From an uncultured Kangiella sp. (GTDB lineage Bacteria; Pseudomonadota; Gammaproteobacteria; Enterobacterales; Kangiellaceae): a DNA stretch of 64,000 bases. Position numbers and translations under genes: made by a program. Below the pieces are notes generated by a model. It was given only the letters and a program-made list of their open reading frames with translations, had not been told where the DNA came from and did no database searches. Where the stretch lies: assembly GCA_947503345.1 (NCBI GenBank), contig CANNCW010000006.1, positions 1 through 64,000 on the forward strand. The letters run 5' to 3'. Below are positions 28,685-38,564 of the stretch, in pieces (within the stretch, counting starts at the first letter, position 1; each line of letters begins with the position of its first letter).

Positions 28685-29137
28685 TTACTCAATAATGAAT
28701 AATGGCTCATCAAACTCAACGGGGTCGCCGTCAGAATGTAGTACTTGCTTTACCACACCAGCTTTGTCCGACTCGATTTGGTTCATCATTTTCATCGCTT
28801 CAACGATACACAAAACATCTCCAACATTAACCTGCTGACCAACTTCCACAAATGCTTTAGCACCTGGAGAAGGGGCTGCATAGAAAGAACCAACCATTGG
28901 TGATTTAACCGCATGGCCAGAAATTTCTGGTGCTGCAGGAGCTTCCGCAACTGCTGGTGCCGCCGCTACCGGAGCCGCAGGAGCTGCTGGTACTGTGTAT
29001 TGAGCTGGCATAGGAGCTGCAACACTAGTGCCAGTACGTGAAATACGAACCGACTCTTCGCCTTCTTGAATTTCAAGTTCGGCAACGCCTGACTCTTCTA
29101 CTAACTCGATTAATTTTTTAATTTTTCTTAAATCCAT
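28685..29137 (-). CDS. accB: Biotin carboxyl carrier protein of acetyl-CoA carboxylase
   Basis: Carries carboxybiotin between AccC and the carboxyltransferase. The 150 residues have the N-terminal [20 protein letters not shown], a Pro/Ala-rich linker (about 40-75), and a C-terminal biotinyl domain with [14 protein letters not shown]; the Lys between the two Met residues is biotinylated. Located between aroQ and accC on the minus strand, the typical order. Confidence 0.98.
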   Translation of the reverse strand: MDLRKIKKLIELVEESGVAELEIQEGEESVRISRTGTSVAAPMPAQYTVPAAPAAPVAAAPAVAEAPAAPEISGHAVKSPMVGSFYAAPSPGAKAFVEVGQQVNVGDVLCIVEAMKMMNQIESDKAGVVKQVLHSDGDPVEFDEPLFIIE

Positions 29138-29158
29138 AACTACTTACCTAGTTAACAA

Positions 29159-29605
29159 TTAAAGGGATTGGTTTAAATGTTGAATTGCAGCATCTATCGC
29201 GTAACGATAAGAATCTGCCCCAAAGCCGCAAATCACGCCAAGGGCAATATCACTAAAATAAGAGTGATGGCGGAATGGTTCACGGCTATGGGGGTTAGAA
29301 AGGTGCAATTCAATAAATGGGAGCTCTACTGCTAATAAAGCATCTCTTAAAGCAACACTGGTATGAGTATAAGCAGCAGGGTTAAAAACAATTAGTGACA
29401 CTTTACTGTCTTTTACCTTCTGAATGCAGTCAATGAGTTCTGATTCGGAGTTGGATTGAAAGTGTGAAAGTGTATGATTATGTGCCGCAACTTGTGATTT
29501 ACACTCAGAAACTATGGATTCTAGTGTCAAAACACCATAAGTTTCTGGTTCTCGGTTGCCTAATAAATTTAGGTTAGGACCGTTAAGAAGTAAAATTTCG
29601 CTCAT
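29159..29605 (-). CDS. aroQ: 3-dehydroquinate dehydratase, type II
   Basis: Shikimate pathway enzyme that dehydrates 3-dehydroquinate. The 148 residues show [17 protein letters not shown], catalytic Tyr in [26 protein letters not shown] and [18 protein letters not shown]. First gene of aroQ-accB-accC. Confidence 0.97.
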   Translation of the reverse strand: MSEILLLNGPNLNLLGNREPETYGVLTLESIVSECKSQVAAHNHTLSHFQSNSESELIDCIQKVKDSKVSLIVFNPAAYTHTSVALRDALLAVELPFIELHLSNPHSREPFRHHSYFSDIALGVICGFGADSYRYAIDAAIQHLNQSL

Positions 29606-29936
29606 AGGTAGCTATTAAACACTAAGTTGCAGTTAAAAGCTCTTAAAATATCAAAATGTGTAACGCTCTGCATAAATAATAAAAAAGCTTCTCAAATTTA
29701 CAGTTAGCGAATTTTAATGGATTTTAAAAGCTTTTGCCCACTTATTTGTTGTTGGTCGGAGCACTTGCAAAATAATTTAACCATTAATAACTTAAGGTTA
29801 TAGGTTGGTGGTTACTAATAATTTTACATTTGTTTAAAATCATTTAAGGTAAAGTATGTGAGAATAACTGAAAGTTAGTGGTTGTATAAATAACCAACAT
29901 AACAATAAGAAGTCTTGCAATATATCTGGAGAATCA
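29606..29936. other. 331-bp intergenic region between divergent aroQ and response regulator
   Basis: Very AT-rich and without a convincing small ORF or RNA gene. It must hold the promoters of aroQ-accBC (minus) and of the signalling module (plus). A short inverted repeat (TGGTT...AACCA) near 29876-29896 lies close to the response regulator start, and TGGAGA precedes its ATG. I could not assign a -10/-35 pair with confidence. Confidence 0.5.
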
Positions 29937-30650
29937 ATGGCTGAATCTATAAAAATACTTTATTTAGAAGATGATCTGACCCAAGCTGAAGCTATGACGC
30001 AAGTTTTGGAAGAGTCAGGATTTCACTATAAGCATTGCACTACAGGTGTTCACTTCTTAGAACAGTTAGAACAATCTGACTTTGATTTATTGATTTTGGA
30101 TTGGGAAGTTCCTGATAAGACTGGAATAGAAGTTTTAGAACAAATTCGTTCATTCCTTCATTGGCAAGGACCTATTTTGTTCGTTACTAATCGTGATGCT
30201 GAACAAGATATTGTCTCTGCTTTGGAAAAAGGTGCGGATGATTATATGGTGAAGCCTTTCAGACGTTCTGAATTAGAAGCAAGGTTACATGCTTTAATTC
30301 GTCGAGCTGGTCTCATCGATAATCAGTCCGATATTGAAGTTGGTCCCTATACCGTTTCGCAACAGCATCGTGAGATCTTAGTAGCTGGTAAGGCAGTTGC
30401 TTTGACTACAAAAGAGTATGAGTTAAGTTTGCTCTTTATGAAAAATGTTGGGCGTCTTTTTTCAAGAAAATATTTATTAAAAAATATTTGGGGAATTGAC
30501 TCAGATATTAGTACTCGAACAGTAGATGCTCATGTAAGTTCTATAAGAAGAAAACTGGGTATCAGGGCTACTAGTGGCTACCAGATAAAAACCGTTTATC
30601 AACATGGATATCGTTTAGAAAAACTGTTAGAGTCAGAAGCAGTAGCATAA
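29937..30650 (+). CDS. OmpR-family response regulator
   Basis: A 237-residue transcription factor. The receiver has the acidic pair EDD at 11-13, phospho-acceptor Asp55 in LLILDWEVPDKTG and the Lys of DDYMVKPFRR. The C-terminal winged helix shows LTTKEYELSLLFMKNVGRLFS and RTVDAHVSSIRRKLGI. Seventeen bases later comes the LysM/FecR gene, then a CHASE2 histidine kinase that is the natural phosphodonor. Targets unknown; autoregulation of this module is a reasonable guess. Confidence 0.92.
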   Translation: MAESIKILYLEDDLTQAEAMTQVLEESGFHYKHCTTGVHFLEQLEQSDFDLLILDWEVPDKTGIEVLEQIRSFLHWQGPILFVTNRDAEQDIVSALEKGADDYMVKPFRRSELEARLHALIRRAGLIDNQSDIEVGPYTVSQQHREILVAGKAVALTTKEYELSLLFMKNVGRLFSRKYLLKNIWGIDSDISTRTVDAHVSSIRRKLGIRATSGYQIKTVYQHGYRLEKLLESEAVA

Positions 30651-30667
30651 TAAATTTCTGATAATCT

Positions 30668-32302
30668 ATGACTTGTAAGAAACTCTTAAAAGGATTGCTT
30701 TTAGTAAGCATCCTTTTCTTATCATTGCCGTTATTCGCAAGTGATTGGCTTTATACTGTTCGTCCAAATGAACAGGCGTTAACAATAGGCAATAAATATT
30801 TAGTCAATCCTTATCGAATCGATGAAATTCTAAAATATAACCAAATAGAAGAACCTGGCAAATTAACTGCCGGAACAGTCTTAAAAATTCCTCTAAATTA
30901 TTTGAAATTTGGCCCAGCTAGAGTACTTGTATTATCTGTTCAGGGTGATGTGGCTATCATAAGTAATAACAAAAGAAATCCGCTTACTACATTAAGTAGT
31001 GTTCAATTAGGCGATAAAATCATTACGGGCAAAAATAGTTCTACCATGATTCGCTTTGCTGATAAATCTGAGTTGTTATTAGGAAGTGAAGCAGAATTGA
31101 TTTTTGATGTTTTGACTCAATGGGGCCGAACAGGAATGGTTGATAGTCGAATGCGACTTATGCGTGGTTCCGTTGAAGGGCGAGTTGAAACTTTGGACGG
31201 CCCTGGGGCTCATTTTGAAGTTCATACTCCATCAGCGGTTGCTACCGTTAGGGGTACTGAGTTTCGTGTTCGGGTTAATAAAGACAACACTGAAGTTACT
31301 TACAACGAAGTAAGTGAAGGTAAAGTTCAGGTAGAAAATAATGTTGCCCCATTATTAGTACCGCAAGGTTTCGGAACGGTAAGTGAAAAAGGGAAAAAAG
31401 CAGATGAGCCAATTGAGCTATTACCAGCACCAAACTTCACACTAGCCAAAGATGTGTATCCTGCTAAGCCTGTAGCTTTGGAATGGGAAGCTAATGCTGA
31501 AGCAACAGGATACAGAGTTGAAATTTTTGCAGATAAATTATTCAAAAACCAAATTGACTCACGTTTAGTAGAAGCTAACAAAATTGCTCTAAATGATATT
31601 GCTACAGGAAAGTATGCACTGAGAGTTCGTTCAATTGATGTTAACGGTTTGGAAGGAATTGATGCTAAACATTATTTTGAATTGCATGGGGCACCAGAGT
31701 CTCCACAAAATTTATCAAGCAAAGAACAGGTGTTGTCGGGTGAAGTATTGGAGTTTGAGTGGGGTGCACCAAATAGTGCAGAAGGATATTTGTTGGAAAT
31801 TTCACGAGATGAAAGTTTTCAAGCAATTGTAGTTAGCCAGGAAGCGGATAATACTAAGCAGGTATTGAAAGAAACCTTTTCACCTGGCAAGTATTTCTGG
31901 AGAGTTTCTGGAACAAATGAACATGGGACAGGATACCCAAGCCAGTCTAAAATTATTTCAGTAGAGCTTCCAGTTACTCCAACCATATCACACGTCGATG
32001 ACATTGAAGTTGGAAATAGTGTTGCGGTTTATACTAGCAAAGTCCCATTTGCGAATTCATACCAATGGCAAATATCTAAAGATAAGGATTTTAATAAGAT
32101 TCTCATAAGTAGGACGACTAATAATCCTGAGCTACTATTAGAAGATTTAGAGCAAGGCACTTACTTTGTTAGAGTGGCTGCAGAAGGTCCTAACAATCTC
32201 GAACGCTATAGTGAAAGTCAAGAATTTGAAGTCTATGAGAAAGGAAACGGTAAAAACCCCTTTATGCTTAGTAGTCTATTGTTAATTTTACTGGCCCTCT
32301 AA
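30668..32302 (+). CDS. LysM and FecR domain exported protein
   Basis: A 544-residue exported protein. Order: signal peptide (LLKGLLLVSILFLSLPLFA), LysM domain (about 28-75, WLYTVRPNEQALTIGNKYL), FecR domain (about 85-200; VLVLSVQGDVAI, LGDKIITGKNSSTMIRFAD, HTPSAVATVRGTEFRVRV), then repeated fibronectin-like segments (VALEWEANAEATGYRVEIF, LEFEWGAPNSAEGYLLEIS), and a C-terminal hydrophobic stretch (NPFMLSSLLLILLAL). LysM binds peptidoglycan; FecR domains sense and relay envelope signals. Two bases separate it from the CHASE2 kinase, so it is likely its periplasmic partner. Confidence 0.88.
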   Translation: MTCKKLLKGLLLVSILFLSLPLFASDWLYTVRPNEQALTIGNKYLVNPYRIDEILKYNQIEEPGKLTAGTVLKIPLNYLKFGPARVLVLSVQGDVAIISNNKRNPLTTLSSVQLGDKIITGKNSSTMIRFADKSELLLGSEAELIFDVLTQWGRTGMVDSRMRLMRGSVEGRVETLDGPGAHFEVHTPSAVATVRGTEFRVRVNKDNTEVTYNEVSEGKVQVENNVAPLLVPQGFGTVSEKGKKADEPIELLPAPNFTLAKDVYPAKPVALEWEANAEATGYRVEIFADKLFKNQIDSRLVEANKIALNDIATGKYALRVRSIDVNGLEGIDAKHYFELHGAPESPQNLSSKEQVLSGEVLEFEWGAPNSAEGYLLEISRDESFQAIVVSQEADNTKQVLKETFSPGKYFWRVSGTNEHGTGYPSQSKIISVELPVTPTISHVDDIEVGNSVAVYTSKVPFANSYQWQISKDKDFNKILISRTTNNPELLLEDLEQGTYFVRVAAEGPNNLERYSESQEFEVYEKGNGKNPFMLSSLLLILLAL

Positions 32303-32304
32303 TC

Positions 32305-34836
32305 GTGGCAAAACCGTCACAAAGAAAACAAAACTACAGTAGTCCAATTTTAGCCGCAATTTTTGCGGCTATTGCATTTTATGTGAGCTACACAAATAGC
32401 TTACTACCCATTGAGCAACTACTTTACGATAGAGTTTTGCGCTATCAAGCTTCAGAAGAAAATACGGAACTGGTTATCGTGGCTATGGATGAAAAAAGCC
32501 TTCAGCGATATGGTTCTTTGCCTTGGCCTAGAAAAACACATGCTCAGTTAATTGATAGATTAACTGAGATGAATGTTAAAGCGGTGGGGTATGATGTACT
32601 TTTTGACAAGGTAAGGGAGGGTGAAGACCAAGCACTAGTAAGAGCTACAAAGAAAAATGGCAAGGTGGTTTATCCCGTAATTATTGAAAAGGTCTCGCAA
32701 AGTGGCGAGCTCATAGAATTAATGCCTCATCCGGAATTAATACAAGCGAGCAACAAGTTAGGAGTGGTTCATTTTGAATTAGGCAAAGATAATATTGCTC
32801 GCTCAACTTATTTGAAAGTTGGACTCGGGGAGCCTTTTTGGAGAAGTTTCGCGGTAGAAGTTTTGGATGTTGCTCTTGAAAATGGATATCAAATACCAAT
32901 CGAAAGCCAAACAGCAGCGGCATCCTATGATTTAACAAAAATAGAAAAGGATAACTTGGTATTTATACCATTTAAACAAGATCATAATCATTTTAAAAGG
33001 GTTAGTTTTGTTGACTTAGTTGATAGTGATCCTAAAGCACTCGATGCAATTAGGGGGAAAGTTGTTTTTGTAGGTGTTACAGCAACAGCAGCTAGAAACG
33101 CAGATTTTCTACCTGTGCCTGTAGACCGTAGTGGCCAAGTGATGCCTGGAGTCGAAATTAATGCTACTTTATTTGAAGCACTTAAAAATAAAACTAACAT
33201 AGCAGAGTTACCTTTGTGGCTGAATTCAACTATTACAGCTTTTATTTGTTTTATCGCTTTTATACTTCTGCCTAAATCTCTTCCAAGACGCAGCCTTTTC
33301 TACGGAATAATATTCCTGAGTTTATGCTTGTTAACTGTCTGGTATTTACTACATCACTGGCATATATGGGCGAAAGCCGCAACCTTATGTTTAACCTTAA
33401 TGGCAGGTTATTTGATTTGGATTTGGCAAAAGATAGTGGTTAACATGAGTTTCTTTAAGACAACAGTTGAGCGTTTGTCTTTAGAGATGAAGCATTCAAT
33501 AAGCCCAAATGATTATCAGGATATTAAATCTAAGCTAAAATTTTTAACTAAATTAGAACTCATAGATGCTCATGAGATTGAGAACATTAACAGTGATGAT
33601 TTATATAGTTTAAAAGAAATTGAAGCTACTTTAGCTGAGTTAGATCTAAAGCATAACTCAGAGTCAGAAAAGCAATTGTTTAACAAGTTAATAAAGTTTA
33701 ATAATGACGAGTTAAAGGACGAAAGACCAACCTATGGTGTTATAGAAAATCGGATTAAGAATTTAGAGGCCGCAATTCAGCAAATGAATTTTTTGCGTCG
33801 TTTTGTTGAGCAAACCATGAATAGGATGAGCGATGCAATTATTTTGTCAGATACCGATGGCCGTATTTTTTTTAGTAACTTAGTAGCTAAACGTTTCTTA
33901 ACAAGATTAACCGAAAAAGAGGACTTGGATCTATTCGAACTATTGTCAGATATTAAGTTGCAAAATAACGAGCTTTGGCCAAAGCAGTTAAGGAAAGTGT
34001 TACAAGCTGGAGTTCATAGCGAATTAATTGGCACTGTTGGAAGCGGAATGGATGTGAAGGTAAGTTTATCCTTGTTAGATAATGTTAGTGGTCGAGACTT
34101 TCTTTCTTTAAACATTGTTGATATTTCTGCGATTAAGAGAGAGCAGCGTAGACAACTAGAAATGATAGATTTTATCTCGCATGATTTGAGGTCTCCAATG
34201 ACCTCTATTTTAGCTTTACTAAGCCGAAGTAGTACAGATAGTGACGTTAATCACCAAGCAATATACCAAGAGGTTGAGAAGTTAACTCGTTCTAGTTTGA
34301 GTTTGGCAGAGCAGTTTTTAATGCTTTCACGAACTGAGTCAAATATCCAGTTAGCAATATATCCTGTAGAGCTATTAGATACTATCGACAATGCTATTGC
34401 CATTGTAATGCCGCAAGCAACCAATAAAAAAATCAGCATTAAATTTGATTTTTTTGCTTATAAGGATATTTGGCTTAATACCAATCAAGATTTAATGGAA
34501 CGAGTTATTACCAATATCCTTAGTAATGCGATTAAATACTCTCCAAAAGAAAGTGAAGTTTTAATCGATATTGAAACCTCTTCTAAGGAAATTCAATTAA
34601 AAATAAAGGATCAGGGTGAAGGGATTAGTACAGAGCAGATGGAAGCAATTTTTAAGCCTTTCACAAGGATGCAGAAACACGAAATGGCTAAAATCAAAGG
34701 TATCGGATTAGGACTGCGTTTTGTAAGAGCCGCTATGCTACGTTTTGAGGGGCAAGTTGCTGTGGAAAGTGAAATAGGCAGAGGCGCTACTTTTATTCTG
34801 AAGTTCCCTTCACACTTAATTGTTGTTGATGAATAA
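32305..34836 (+). CDS. CHASE2 domain sensor histidine kinase
   Basis: An 843-residue sensor kinase. An N-terminal helix leads to a periplasmic CHASE2 domain (LLYDRVLRYQASEENTELVI, LPWPRKTHAQLIDRL, VVFVGVTATAARNADFLPVP). Three membrane helices follow (about 305-375), then a coiled region, a PAS-like segment (MSDAIILSDTDGRIFFSN), HisKA with IDFISHDLRSPMTSILALL, and HATPase with NILSNAIKYSP, IKDQGEGIS and GIGLGLRFVRAA. Starts at GTG 32305, two bases after the FecR gene. With the response regulator it forms a complete two-component system; its signal is unknown. Confidence 0.93.
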   Translation: MAKPSQRKQNYSSPILAAIFAAIAFYVSYTNSLLPIEQLLYDRVLRYQASEENTELVIVAMDEKSLQRYGSLPWPRKTHAQLIDRLTEMNVKAVGYDVLFDKVREGEDQALVRATKKNGKVVYPVIIEKVSQSGELIELMPHPELIQASNKLGVVHFELGKDNIARSTYLKVGLGEPFWRSFAVEVLDVALENGYQIPIESQTAAASYDLTKIEKDNLVFIPFKQDHNHFKRVSFVDLVDSDPKALDAIRGKVVFVGVTATAARNADFLPVPVDRSGQVMPGVEINATLFEALKNKTNIAELPLWLNSTITAFICFIAFILLPKSLPRRSLFYGIIFLSLCLLTVWYLLHHWHIWAKAATLCLTLMAGYLIWIWQKIVVNMSFFKTTVERLSLEMKHSISPNDYQDIKSKLKFLTKLELIDAHEIENINSDDLYSLKEIEATLAELDLKHNSESEKQLFNKLIKFNNDELKDERPTYGVIENRIKNLEAAIQQMNFLRRFVEQTMNRMSDAIILSDTDGRIFFSNLVAKRFLTRLTEKEDLDLFELLSDIKLQNNELWPKQLRKVLQAGVHSELIGTVGSGMDVKVSLSLLDNVSGRDFLSLNIVDISAIKREQRRQLEMIDFISHDLRSPMTSILALLSRSSTDSDVNHQAIYQEVEKLTRSSLSLAEQFLMLSRTESNIQLAIYPVELLDTIDNAIAIVMPQATNKKISIKFDFFAYKDIWLNTNQDLMERVITNILSNAIKYSPKESEVLIDIETSSKEIQLKIKDQGEGISTEQMEAIFKPFTRMQKHEMAKIKGIGLGLRFVRAAMLRFEGQVAVESEIGRGATFILKFPSHLIVVDE

Positions 34837-34927
34837 ATCTAATAGGAATTATTAAAAAACATCATTTTTAATAACATGAATTAATCTTTACAATCTGCTC
34901 AATATTTAATCATAAGGGTAGAGCATC

Positions 34928-35929
34928 GTGAAATTTTTCTCTCAAAAACAATCAGAGTTTGCATTGATTGGTTTAATAGTCGCGATTCTTTTGTGGTCAG
35001 CTTCTTTTGTAGCAATGAAATTAGCAATAGAAGAGCTTGGTCCTATACTGACAGTATTTTTAAGAATGTTATTGGCAATGGCGGTACTGTTGTTCTTCTT
35101 AAAGCCAATCGCAAGTAAGCAAAAGTATCAACAAGGTGATTGGTGGCTACTGGGTTTATTAGCTTTATGTGAACCTTGTTTATATTTCATTTTTGAAAGT
35201 TATGCGCTGACTTATACTACGGCTTCAGAAGCTGGAATGGTAACCGCTCTGCAGCCTTTAATGATTGCAGTGGCAGCATTTTACTTCTTGAAAGAAAAAA
35301 TTAATAGCAGAACAATAGTGGGTTGCTTGTTAGCAATGGTGGGTGTTATTTGGTTAACGCTTTCAGGTAGTGCAAATGAGCATGCCACTAACCCTTGGTT
35401 AGGGAATTTATTAGAATTTGGAGCAATAGTTTCGGCAACCATCTATTGTTTGCTTGCTCGAAAATTAGCGCAAAGGTATTCGCCAATATTTTTAACTTTA
35501 TTGCAAACCGTAGCGGGATCACTATTCTTTTTGCCGCTATTATTCATACAAACAGAAGCAATAAGTTTTGATCTTTCAGGACAAGTAGTTGTAGCAATAT
35601 TATTTTTGGCATTTGGTGTGAATATATTTGCCTTTACCTGTTATAACTTTGCTTTTAAGGTGATGCCAGCTTCTAAAGTAGGAAGTTTAATGAATTTATT
35701 ACCTTTAGGAACTTTGTTTTTTGGATGGTTATTATTAGGCGAGACCTTGGCATTTATGCAATACGTGGCTGCGGGGTTAGTGTTATTAGGCGTGATTTGG
35801 TCTCAAACAAAGCCGAAAGCAAAAACTGTCTTTATAGAGCAGTCGGCAATTGCTCGCCAATGGGAAGAAATTCCTAGTTCAAAAGAAATGATTTTTGAAT
35901 TAAAGTCTCAGTTAAAAATTAGTCATTAG
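34928..35929 (+). CDS. EamA-family (DMT) transporter
   Basis: A 333-residue inner-membrane protein with about ten helices in two EamA repeats (LLWSASFVAMKLAIEELGP at the start of the first; LGNLLEFGAIVSATIYCLL in the second). Family members export amino acids, metabolites or drugs; no substrate can be named. GTG 34928 is preceded by AAGGGTAG. The C-terminal 40 residues after the last helix are soluble and charged, longer than usual. Ends at the terminator 35935-35958. Confidence 0.88.
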   Translation: MKFFSQKQSEFALIGLIVAILLWSASFVAMKLAIEELGPILTVFLRMLLAMAVLLFFLKPIASKQKYQQGDWWLLGLLALCEPCLYFIFESYALTYTTASEAGMVTALQPLMIAVAAFYFLKEKINSRTIVGCLLAMVGVIWLTLSGSANEHATNPWLGNLLEFGAIVSATIYCLLARKLAQRYSPIFLTLLQTVAGSLFFLPLLFIQTEAISFDLSGQVVVAILFLAFGVNIFAFTCYNFAFKVMPASKVGSLMNLLPLGTLFFGWLLLGETLAFMQYVAAGLVLLGVIWSQTKPKAKTVFIEQSAIARQWEEIPSSKEMIFELKSQLKISH

Positions 35930-35934
35930 AGAAG

Positions 35935-35958
35935 AGGCTTCCTGAGGAAGCCTTTTTT
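35935..35958 (+). terminator. Rho-independent terminator after EamA gene
   Basis: Stem AGGCTTCC / GGAAGCCT, 3-base loop, then six T. It sits six bases after the transporter stop and touches the stop of convergent copB. Confidence 0.9.
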
Positions 35959-36658
35959 ATAGCCAGAAACTAACACCCATAACGAGGTTGTTTTCTTCTA
36001 TCGGTTTACCCTCGAGTTGAGAATAGCGGGCCGTACCGCCAAACTTTTTTTTATGCTCGAAGCCAATGTAAAAAGCAAATTCTCGAACAAAAGCATATTT
36101 TAATCGAAGTCCGATACTGGCATCTGAAATACCTGAACCAATTTGATTAACAGGGTCATCTTGGCCATAAAAATTGATTTCAAGTTCTGGGCTTAGTTCC
36201 AATTGCTGAGTAAGCATCATCTCGTACTCTGCTGATAATCGAGCAGCAAAGTCGCCTTCTTTGCCAATAAATAAGGCACTATCAATTTCGAAATAATAAG
36301 GGGCTAGTCCATGAAATCCTATCACAGCCCAGGTACGTTCTTGTGGCAATTTAAAATCATGGCGGACACCAACTTGAAAGTCCCAATAAGGAGCAACCGC
36401 TTTTGAATACAAAGCTTGAACTTCAAGCTCTTCAGTTTCAGAACCTTCTTGTTCAATTTCAGTCTTTAACCAGAACTTATCTAAGTCTTTGCCTATCCAA
36501 AAATCTGACTCAAGTTCGAAAACACTTTCACCCTCATGCTGAAAGTAATCTAGCTTATGAACTTTTAACATAGTTAGTAACGGATCATCTTTTGAGCCTG
36601 CGTCGCAAGTCGAAATAGTAAGAGCCATTAGAGATATTAAAACTATAAAATACTTCAT
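35957..36658 (-). CDS. copB: Copper resistance protein B, outer-membrane barrel
   Basis: A 233-residue CopB/PcoB family protein. Signal peptide (MKYFIVLISLMALTISTCDA), then beta-strand pattern with SDFWIGKDLDKFWLKTEIE, YWDFQVGVRHD, IGFHGLAPYYFEIDSALFIG and ISDASIGLRLKYAF ending in FWL, typical of an outer-membrane barrel. The Met/His-rich N-terminal part of many CopB proteins is missing here, so this is a short form. It lies 10 bp after copA and acts with it in periplasmic copper tolerance. Confidence 0.9.
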   Translation of the reverse strand: MKYFIVLISLMALTISTCDAGSKDDPLLTMLKVHKLDYFQHEGESVFELESDFWIGKDLDKFWLKTEIEQEGSETEELEVQALYSKAVAPYWDFQVGVRHDFKLPQERTWAVIGFHGLAPYYFEIDSALFIGKEGDFAARLSAEYEMMLTQQLELSPELEINFYGQDDPVNQIGSGISDASIGLRLKYAFVREFAFYIGFEHKKKFGGTARYSQLEGKPIEENNLVMGVSFWL

Positions 36659-36668
36659 ATTCTAACTC

Positions 36669-38540
36669 CTAAGATATTTTTACTTCGCGCATCATGCCAG
36701 GCATGTGGAATAATAGGTGGCAGTGGTAAGCCCAGCGGCCTTTTGCATCAGCTGTGACTAAGTAGCTAGCTTTAGAGCCGGGCTGAACAATGATGGTATG
36801 TTTTTTAGGAATATAGTCAGGATCACCGGTTTCTAATTCACTCCAAACACCATGAAGATGCACAGGATGAGTCATCATAGTGTCATTAACTAATACTATT
36901 CGAACTCGTTCACCGTATTCAAGGTCAATAGGCTCCGCATGCATATGCTTAACGCCATTCATTGACCACATATATCGATGCATATTGCCGGTTAAATGGA
37001 TGTGCAATTCACGGCTAGGTTGGCGTTTATCATGCGTAGGATAGTAACCTTTGATGTCTGAATATTTAAGAACTCGACGCCCATAGCGTTTGGCATGATC
37101 TCTCAGACCAATTCCTGGGTCATCTAAACCATCCATAGGCATTTCGGCGCGCATGTCAACATGGGGGCCAAATTCAGTTTCTGCGTGCTCAATAGGGCTA
37201 TTACTACCAAAACCTGCTTTGCCAAGCTTAGATTTGGTTGCCGTTAAATCATGATGCTTGTGGTGTTGCATGCCATTTTGTTTTGGCATTTGGTGTTTTG
37301 AATGATCTAACTTATTCATATCATGCTTTGAGTGGTCTATCTTAGAATGGTCCATCTTGCTCATGTTATGTTTGGAGTGATCCATACCGGTCATATTATG
37401 CATCGAGTGATCCATGCCCATATCACGATGCTCTAGAATTGGTGCATAGTCCATAGCTGGCACTTCAGCAGAAAGATTAACATCTGGAGCCAAAGTGCCG
37501 CGCGCATAGCCTGAGCGATCTATGTTTTGTGCGAAAATGGTATAAGCCTTGTCATCAGGCTCAACAATAACGTCATAAGTTTCAGCAACCCCAATTCTAA
37601 ATTCGTCTATGGAGACGGGTTGTATGAGTTGTCCGTCCGTGGCAACTACGGTCATTTTCAAACCGGGAATGCGAACGTCAAAAATGCTCATGGCTGCGGC
37701 ATTAATAAATCGTAAGCGAACCTTATCGCCTTTTCTAAATTGTCCGAGCCAACCTGTATCAGGCGTGTTGCCATTCATTAAATAGGTATAAGTGTAGCCA
37801 GTGACATCCGCAATATCGGTTTCGCTCATGCGCATTTGATTCCACATTTCACGCTCGGCCATGGTACCTGATAAACCTTTTTGTTTAATGTCATTCCATA
37901 AATCGCGCATGGTTCTTTCACGGAAATTATAATAATGACTCATCTTTTTTAGCTTGGCGTAAATGTCATGCGGGTTCTCATCACTCCAGTCAGAAAGCAT
38001 CACTACAAAGTCACAATCATAATCAAATGGTTCTGGTTCTTTGGGATGAATAATGATTGGACCATAGACGCCGGTTTGCTCTTGAAAGCCCGAGTGGCTG
38101 TGATACCAATAAGTGCCACTTTGATTCAAATCAAACTCGTACTTAAAAGTGTGACCAGGTTTAATCCCATCAAAACTTAACCCTGGAACACCGTCCATCT
38201 CGGTGGGCAAAATAATGCCGTGCCAATGAATTGAGCTATCAACTTTGAGTTTGTTTTTAACGTTAAGAGTAACTCTTTCGCCTTCTTGCCAATGCAGAAC
38301 TGGCGCAGGCAAGCCTTGATTCACTGTGGTGGCAAGAACTTTATTGCCAGTGAAGTTAACTAGCTGATAGCCAATATCTAAATCGAATTGGTTGCCTTTT
38401 AAGCTAGTGAGTTGGTGCGATTGAGGATTTTGCCCTGCCATGGCATTGGCAAAAGGCAAGCTAGTGGCAGCTAAAGTAGAGCTAGCACCAAGTACAAATT
38501 GACGGCGCGAAATTTTTGACTTATTAAATAAATGACTCAT
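36669..38540 (-). CDS. copA: Multicopper oxidase CopA (PcoA-like), Tat-exported
   Basis: A 623-residue periplasmic multicopper oxidase that oxidises Cu(I) and confers copper tolerance. The N terminus has a Tat signal (SRRQFVLGASS). Copper ligands are visible in IHWHGII, YWYHSHSGFQEQ, HPVHLHG and AYHCHLLFHMPGMM. A Met/His/Asp-rich repeat region is encoded around 37210-37425 (units like MDHSKHNM), expected to bind copper. I chose ATG 38540 over TTG 38564. Upstream lies a CopL-like gene and downstream copB, a normal copLAB order. Not to be confused with the P-type ATPase also called CopA. Confidence 0.95.
   Translation of the reverse strand: MSHLFNKSKISRRQFVLGASSTLAATSLPFANAMAGQNPQSHQLTSLKGNQFDLDIGYQLVNFTGNKVLATTVNQGLPAPVLHWQEGERVTLNVKNKLKVDSSIHWHGIILPTEMDGVPGLSFDGIKPGHTFKYEFDLNQSGTYWYHSHSGFQEQTGVYGPIIIHPKEPEPFDYDCDFVVMLSDWSDENPHDIYAKLKKMSHYYNFRERTMRDLWNDIKQKGLSGTMAEREMWNQMRMSETDIADVTGYTYTYLMNGNTPDTGWLGQFRKGDKVRLRFINAAAMSIFDVRIPGLKMTVVATDGQLIQPVSIDEFRIGVAETYDVIVEPDDKAYTIFAQNIDRSGYARGTLAPDVNLSAEVPAMDYAPILEHRDMGMDHSMHNMTGMDHSKHNMSKMDHSKIDHSKHDMNKLDHSKHQMPKQNGMQHHKHHDLTATKSKLGKAGFGSNSPIEHAETEFGPHVDMRAEMPMDGLDDPGIGLRDHAKRYGRRVLKYSDIKGYYPTHDKRQPSRELHIHLTGNMHRYMWSMNGVKHMHAEPIDLEYGERVRIVLVNDTMMTHPVHLHGVWSELETGDPDYIPKKHTIIVQPGSKASYLVTADAKGRWAYHCHLLFHMPGMMREVKIS
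37210..37425 (-). repeat. Met/His/Asp-rich degenerate repeats inside copA
   Basis: The encoded segment repeats units such as MDHSMHNM, MDHSKHNM and LDHSKHQM, then a His cluster (QHHKHH). About six units with varied codons. Probable copper-binding insert of the oxidase. Confidence 0.85.
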
Positions 38541-38564
38541 GGTATTTCCAAAAATAGTTAACAA

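Noticed and set aside
36669..38540. CopA as the copper P-type ATPase
   Set aside because: The sequence has multicopper oxidase ligands (HWHG, HCHLLFHM) and no ATPase motifs.
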